Shown here: piece by piece, positions 31,837-36,737 of the stretch
How the letters are laid out: each line of letters begins with the position of its first letter
Numbering within the stretch: the first letter of the stretch is position 1
Origin: Amphimedon queenslandica
Taxonomy: Eukaryota; Porifera; Demospongiae; Haplosclerida; Niphatidae
Reading direction: 5' to 3'
Length of the DNA stretch: 36,737 nt
NCBI RefSeq assembly: GCF_000090795.2
Contig: NW_003546463.1
Location: forward strand, 121,490-158,226
Notes under the pieces: model-generated
Database searches by the model: none
The model's input: the letters and a program-made list of their open reading frames with translations, nothing else
What the model was told of the DNA's origin: nothing
Made by a program: the position numbers and the translations under genes

Positions 31837-32662
31837 ACAACAGGAAGGTTTGCAAGGATGATGTGTAAACTAGATACTCTCACTGCTTCTTGAACAAGGA
31901 CTTGTATCAAAATTAGTACTTCAGTGCAGTTTCACTGAACACTGTTATTGTTTGTGTAACAATTAATACTAAAATACCACAATACCAATGGACACCATCT
32001 GAAGAAATAATTATTATAAATGTTTTTAAAAAATTAACAAAAACAACTACATGTACATAAGAATAAAAAAACAAGATTGAGTAGGATTCTAGAGCAAATT
32101 TGTAAAAAAAGTAATGGAAACAAGGACAAGTAGAACTCTGAACAACTGACAATTCATATACATGTAAATGAACCTATACTCTTATTTTAAAGTACAATTA
32201 GTGAAATTTTCACCCTATAATTTACACCTCAAGGTGTCAACATTGATTAAATTGTGTCAGTAATGACTTGAATTTAGTCATCAGTTGTTACTGCATTCTC
32301 AATGATACTAGCTATACTACCGTACGCGTCTTAATTTTCGAGGCGTATTAAATTTCGTTATTTTCGTGCTCACCTTAAATCCATGAAATTTAAACCACCT
32401 CTAATGCCATTCTATTGTATGTAGACTATGGCCAGAACACGAAAATTAGTTCACACAAATATTAACTTTTGAGCAAATTTCATTGAAAACACGAAATTTT
32501 GAATTGAATGTGTAACTGGATGTGTACTTAAAAGTTGGCATTGGAGAAATACTGTTTTATAATTTTTCCCTGGAAAAAAAGCACAACAAATAATAATAAC
32601 AAAAGTAATAACAATAATAATAATTAGTAATAATACCTGTAATAAGACATGATAAAAAATTA
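31837..32662. other. Non-coding spacer between copy D relic and ROC-COR gene
   Basis: No TAF2 C-terminal exon or other coding similarity was found on either strand. At 32330-32510 there are scattered short inverted TTTTCGTG/CACGAAAA motifs reminiscent of a degraded small element, without clean ends. Confidence 0.5.
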
Positions 32663-32981
32663 TCATTTTAAATATTTGTCACGAGCGTCAGGTGATGAGA
32701 GGAATTTTTTGAGGTCAGCTTCTGCTTTTCCAAGCTGATTAGGGAAATTTTTACAAACTTTTAGAATCTTAGCCCAAGTGAAATCATTATTGGAGTCACT
32801 CCACCTCTGAAATACTTGAATGAGATTGGTTATGGTTAGATTAGGAAGAGGAGTGAGGTCAGCCACATTGACAGACAATCCAATGCCGATTATCATATAA
32901 TGGGCAGCAGAATCGATGAATAGCTTCATGAGATCATCTTTTTCTGGCTTCTTGTATAATAGAGGGTCTATGGTAAAATAA

Positions 32982-33012
<31 letters not shown>

Positions 33013-35582
33013 GTTCCTTACTTTCATCTGATAACTGATCACTAATTTGTGTTCCATTGTTACTCTCAGCAGGTCCTATACAAAAGTGATAATTATGAAT
33101 AACAGTTGTTAGTATACATGTACATACCTGATTCAAACCAGTACCAATGATCACTACTGAGAGTAGCTGATACAGGACAAACTGTACAATTGACAATATT
33201 ATTACCATCTTCGTTAGATCTAACAATACAGTAGCAGCTATTCCTCTTTGTAGGGCAAACAAATGCATTGACATAATTATGCTTCAGATGCATGGCATTA
33301 CTGCTATTATCAATAGCTGCTGTGATTAGCTCATGTACTAGCAGACAATGCTCAGTAGGACCAGTAAAGTACACCTCAATATGAGTATAATGGTTGATGA
33401 GGTGAAATGTGTCCTCCTTCCCTTTGAAGGCTATTTTTAGGGACATAGCATTTCTAAATTTATAATACTCTGATGTTGATGGAGAGATTTTAGTGGCATA
33501 TTCTTTCTGATTAAGTAGATGTACGATGGTTAAAGGGAACAATCCTGTAGGAACTGGTAAGATCTCTTCACTCTTTTCTTCCATCCAGACTATAAGAAGT
33601 GGCTTAGCAATAGTCTCTTTAATTAAAATTGGTTCATTGTATGAAGGAAGAGCATAAGGAATGAAGTATTGTCCTTTTTGTTCATCTTTTAGTTCTGTGA
33701 TGATATTAAGATAAAGGAGGAGTTTGATTAGGTGAGGCAACTGGAACTCTGGCAGGGAAAAAACAACAGATTTTGACTTCAAATGCTCAAAAATATTTTC
33801 ATTGAAAAATCCTTCCTTGAGATTATTAGTGACAATTTGAGAAACTGGCTTGATTAATATTAATGCTCGGGCATTTCTATCATTGACATATGTGAGAGCT
33901 AATAATTGTGAAAGAATCTCAAGGATAGGTTTAGTATCAATAAAGACAACATTTGTAACTTCTGGATAATACAACATGAGACTGACATCATGAAAATATC
34001 TCAGAGCTTGTTTAGTATCTTCCTCTTTCATGCTATATCGTTCTCCAATAGATAAAGCTTCTTTAACTGATACAATACTCTGCTCGGGCAAAGAGAGCTC
34101 AAATGCAAACCATCGAATTGGTATTTTAATTTCGAGTGAAGCATCGGAACCATCCAACCATATTGCCTTGCAAATCTCTTCACTGTATTTAGCTCTTTCT
34201 TCTGATTCAGCCATCGTATTGACAGGAAATATAATAGAATCATCATCAGATTGGTGAATAACGCAATTTTGTAAGTGAGATTTTAACGAAGACATTGAAG
34301 ACTTTAGAATTTCATTCTTTTCCTTTAAAGTACATGTAGCATCACTCACCTTGTCATAATGTGTTCCTAATACAAGATGCATGGAGTGTGTTGGTTTCTT
34401 GGAGATGCAGGAAATATCAAGAGGCTTAAAACTAGCTCCAGTGGAAACTGCAGACTGAAAGAATGCTAACTGAGTTGACTTGGAGTGGCATGGGAAGTCT
34501 TGTCCATCAATCCTGTACATCAGATCAAACCTCTCATTAAAAGGCTTAGATAGATCGAGTGTTATGATATTGAGAGAGGCTGCTCTAGTGAATAAAGGCA
34601 GTAGCTCCTGGTATGCTGGCTGACCACCGGAATCAATAACATACAGCCAATGATCACTTTTATGAATTCCTTTCGGTTGAGTGGCTAAAATTTCCTGGAC
34701 GACTGCTTCGGTATGATACTCTGGAGCTACATGTACATGTACTTCTGTCCTTCTCTTCTTTTTTGGTGGAGACTGTGGAGTAGTAGATGAATCTGGTCGT
34801 ATTTCTATTGCTGGTTGAGTATTATCTGGCAACGAGAGAACTATGGGCAGGGGAGGCTCTTTTGTTTTCTTTTCCTGTGAAACTGCATCCAAACTGGTTG
34901 CTAATTGGTCAAGTAAATTGGCTCGAGTCACTCGATTCCAAATCGTTTTATTGCACACAGCAACTCTTATAGCCCTAACGGCAGGGCAGGCAATTGGTGT
35001 GCTTGTATCATTAGTGGGTGGGTCTTCATTTAGTAGGAGGAGCAGTGAGCAGGTTTTACCAGCTCTAGGAGCACCAATCATATTAACACGAGTGACAGTT
35101 AGATCCACACTCCCTTCCTCCATCCACTTCCCTATAGCATCTAGTATAATTAATAAACATAGCAGGAAGTGTTGAATTAATATGTACACACAAAGAGGTG
35201 TGTTACATTACTAGACTAGTGTAAGTGTAAGTGTTACATTAATGAGTGTTTTATCTAATCATTACTAATTGTATGTTTGCATGTACATGTAGACATGTAC
35301 ATGTACTTATGTTTGCTGTAGTACAATGGATTCCACATCTTGGCAAGGTTTCATTATGGCAGTGCATTTGGCCCACTTTACAGCAATATTTTTATTAGAG
35401 ATAAAAGTTTTACTATCGGGATGAGCATGAGCGTACATGTACCTCAGATAAGTAAGCATGCATTTGGTAAATGTACATGTGCATGTACATGTACATGTAC
35501 ACATTAATACCTTGCATTTTTTTCTTCTGATATTCATTAATGTCCAGTACTGACTGTACTACTAAATCATCAGTACTAGATT
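32663..35582 (-). CDS. ROC-COR GTPase with C-terminal death-fold domain (5' incomplete)
   Basis: Minus-strand exons: 35582-35511, 35140-33128, 33075-33022 and 32967-32663 (stop at 32663-32665); the phases agree. The first exon found starts out of phase with any Met, so at least one upstream exon is missing. The large exon opens D-A-I-G-K-W-M-E-E-G and has a P-loop G-A-P-R-A-G-K-T (about 35074-35051), a Roc-type G3 D-S-G-G-Q (near 34635) and a G4-like G-T-H-Y-D-K. A COR-like region follows (A-L-R-Y-F-H-D-V ... V-F-I-D-T-K-P-I), then a region of unknown function ending at W-Y-W-F-E-S. The last exon has a helical death-fold-like block (L-P-N-L-T ... F-Q-R-W-S-D ... F-T-W-A-K-I-L ... L-K-K-F-L). 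Roco proteins are intracellular GTPase switches; the death fold suggests coupling to apoptotic or immune adaptors (inference). Between P-loop and G3 lies a Ser/Pro/basic insert with P-P-K-K-K-R-R. Confidence 0.85.
35141..35510. other. Intron of the ROC-COR gene
   Basis: Bounded on the minus strand by a donor at 35510-35509 and an acceptor at 35142-35141. It contains (ACATGT)n patches at about 35280-35305 and 35470-35503. No coding similarity was seen. Confidence 0.7.
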
Positions 35583-35599
35583 CTAATAATAATAATAAT

Positions 35600-35778
35600 A
35601 CTAATAATATTCACACTAATTCTAATTTTAATAATAATAACAATAACAATAACAATGTTTGTGGCCATTTCATACAAAGACTTTCTATAATTCTCTGGCG
35701 CTTCAATGCATAGATGTGGCTATGTCGATCTACTACTCCTATATCAGTGGTAGATGGTTTCATTTAACTTTGCTTTTA
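35600..35778. other. Unassigned, possible upstream part of the ROC-COR gene
   Basis: (AAT/AAC)n-rich patch at 35583-35655, then sequence with open frames on the minus strand but no splice junction of the right phase. No feature can be supported. Confidence 0.35.
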
Positions 35779-36040
35779 TTAGTAACGCGGTAGCGTTACT
35801 AAGTAGGATTCACCCCAAACAAAATGGCTGCCACAACTTTTGCAGCCTTGCTATACCAGGAAAACGAGCTCCTATGCTTACCAAACTCATCTTGACCAGA
35901 GGAATCCATTGGTACCACTAGCGTGACTCTAGACCTTGTCTAAAAGGAAAGCCAAAAATTGGCGAACTGGCCGTTTTGTTCAGCCACATCATCAAGTCAG
36001 ATGTCCTGTCAATCCAGTTGTCGGTGTGTATCTCAGTATC
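35779..36040 (+). mobile_element. Second copy of the dispersed repeat seen in the GPCR remnant (5' part)
   Basis: It starts with the hairpin TTAGTAACG-CGGTAG-CGTTACTAA (35779-35802), then matches 4266-4348 at about nine bases in ten. Similarity to the 4.2-kb copy ends at about 35890, but the sequence here probably continues as a longer element. Its right end may lie beyond the window, since no inverse hairpin is found before 36737. Confidence 0.65.
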
Positions 36041-36353
36041 CAGTGGCGGATCTAGGGGGGGGGTTGCTGGGGTTGCAACCCCCCCAAAACATTCTAACTC
36101 AAAAAATTTTTAATGTTTTCATTGTTGCAACAGTGGTAGAAGTGCTAACCACCTAGTTTATATAGCAACATTACTGTGGTTAATGAATATAATTAACAAA
36201 ACAAGAGCTCCAAAAATGGTGTAAAATGTTAATTTTACGTGATTTTAACCACAAAATTGCGCCCAAAAGGGGGTGTGGCCAAAATCGCGGCGCGCTTCGC
36301 GCGCCATTTTATTTCTCAACCCCTTCATATCCAAAACCCTGGATCCGCCCCTG
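36041..36353. mobile_element. hAT-like short element (CAGTGGCGGATCTAG ends)
   Basis: The left end CAGTGGCGGATCTAGGG at 36041 is matched by the inverse of CCCTGGATCCGCCCCTG ending at 36353. CAGNGGCGGAT ends are a common hAT-family signature. The interior carries a perfect GC hairpin GGCGCGC-TTC-GCGCGCC at 36289-36305 and no transposase frame. A clear 8-bp target duplication is not seen. It is probably nested in the larger repeat that starts at 35779. Confidence 0.72.
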
Positions 36354-36737
36354 CAAGGGCTCAGCCTCGTAGATTATTAGCTGCAAAAAAGCAAAACCTC
36401 TACCTTAAGTTGCTGCTAGAAAACTCCTGACTTGTTTTTTACTTTAAGCCTTGCTACACTGACTTTAAAAAGCCATAAGATATAAAAAGGCTGGCCAGTT
36501 TAGTGCAGTCAGTGACAAAGCGGGTGACATTTGCTTGATTTTCACAGTTTATCTCAACAAAAAGGAGTTTCATAGTTACTTAATTGCACCTGTAACCTTT
36601 TCAAGCAGTTGGAGACGTCTTTGAACGGTGTTTTTGCCTTATCTTGTTGCTAGGAAGTAGGAAAATCATGACTTCTGATTCCCGTGTGCTGATCGCCATT
36701 TTATTTTCTTTCGGCCACTCCCACTTTCAATGAAATA
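36354..36737. other. Likely remainder of a larger repeat
   Basis: No coding similarity. Its position after the hAT-like insertion suggests it continues the repeat starting at 35779 (inference from nesting). Confidence 0.35.

Noticed and set aside
35656..35715. Possible upstream exon of the ROC-COR gene on the minus strand (A-P-E-N-Y-R-K-S-L-Y-E-M)
   Set aside because: The frame looks coding-like, but no GT donor leaves the phase required by the acceptor at 35583, so it cannot be joined.

Overview
The window looks like nuclear DNA of a demosponge, most likely Amphimedon queenslandica (organism call is inference). The support is AT-rich sequence, an intron-rich housekeeping gene with some very short introns, a ROC-COR GTPase with a C-terminal death fold, a sponge-type Cys-rich exon, and many small terminal-inverted-repeat elements and (ACATGT)n microsatellites. 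No bacterial operon, phage or CRISPR structure is present.

Layout. 1-1.5 kb: two minus-strand gene remnants, a frameshifted Cys-rich exon (310-842) and a scrap of the beta-helix family described below (1235-1510). 1.8-5.04 kb: plus-strand remains of a GABA-B-like (class C) GPCR, from the TM2 region to the coiled-coil tail. It is broken by an in-frame stop, a 55-bp insertion, repeat insertions and a frameshift, so I call it a pseudogene. 5.5-18.4 kb: three tandem, intronless, highly similar genes of about 3.8 kb each. They encode secreted-N-terminus proteins with a Pmp-like (chlamydial polymorphic-membrane-protein-like) beta-helix ectodomain, a Cys-rich stalk and about eight membrane segments. 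The middle copy contains a 10-N assembly gap. 18.6-30.7 kb: a TAF2 gene (TFIID subunit 2) that I could assemble as 29 phase-consistent exons, about 952 codons. Its conserved C-terminal exon(s) are not visible. A MITE and a decayed fourth copy of the beta-helix family lie exactly where they would be expected. 32.7-35.6 kb: a minus-strand ROC-COR-death GTPase gene, 5' incomplete. 35.8 kb to the end: nested repeats, including a second copy of the element that interrupts the GPCR pseudogene and a hAT-like short element.

Functional reading. TAF2 is a general transcription factor subunit and unrelated to its neighbours. The beta-helix/multi-TM proteins are the least understood content: they look like cell-surface receptors or adhesion molecules expanded by recent tandem duplication, with remnants on both flanks. 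The ROC-COR-death protein belongs to the kind of intracellular signalling proteins that sponges have in large numbers. No direct functional link between it and the beta-helix array can be shown from sequence alone.
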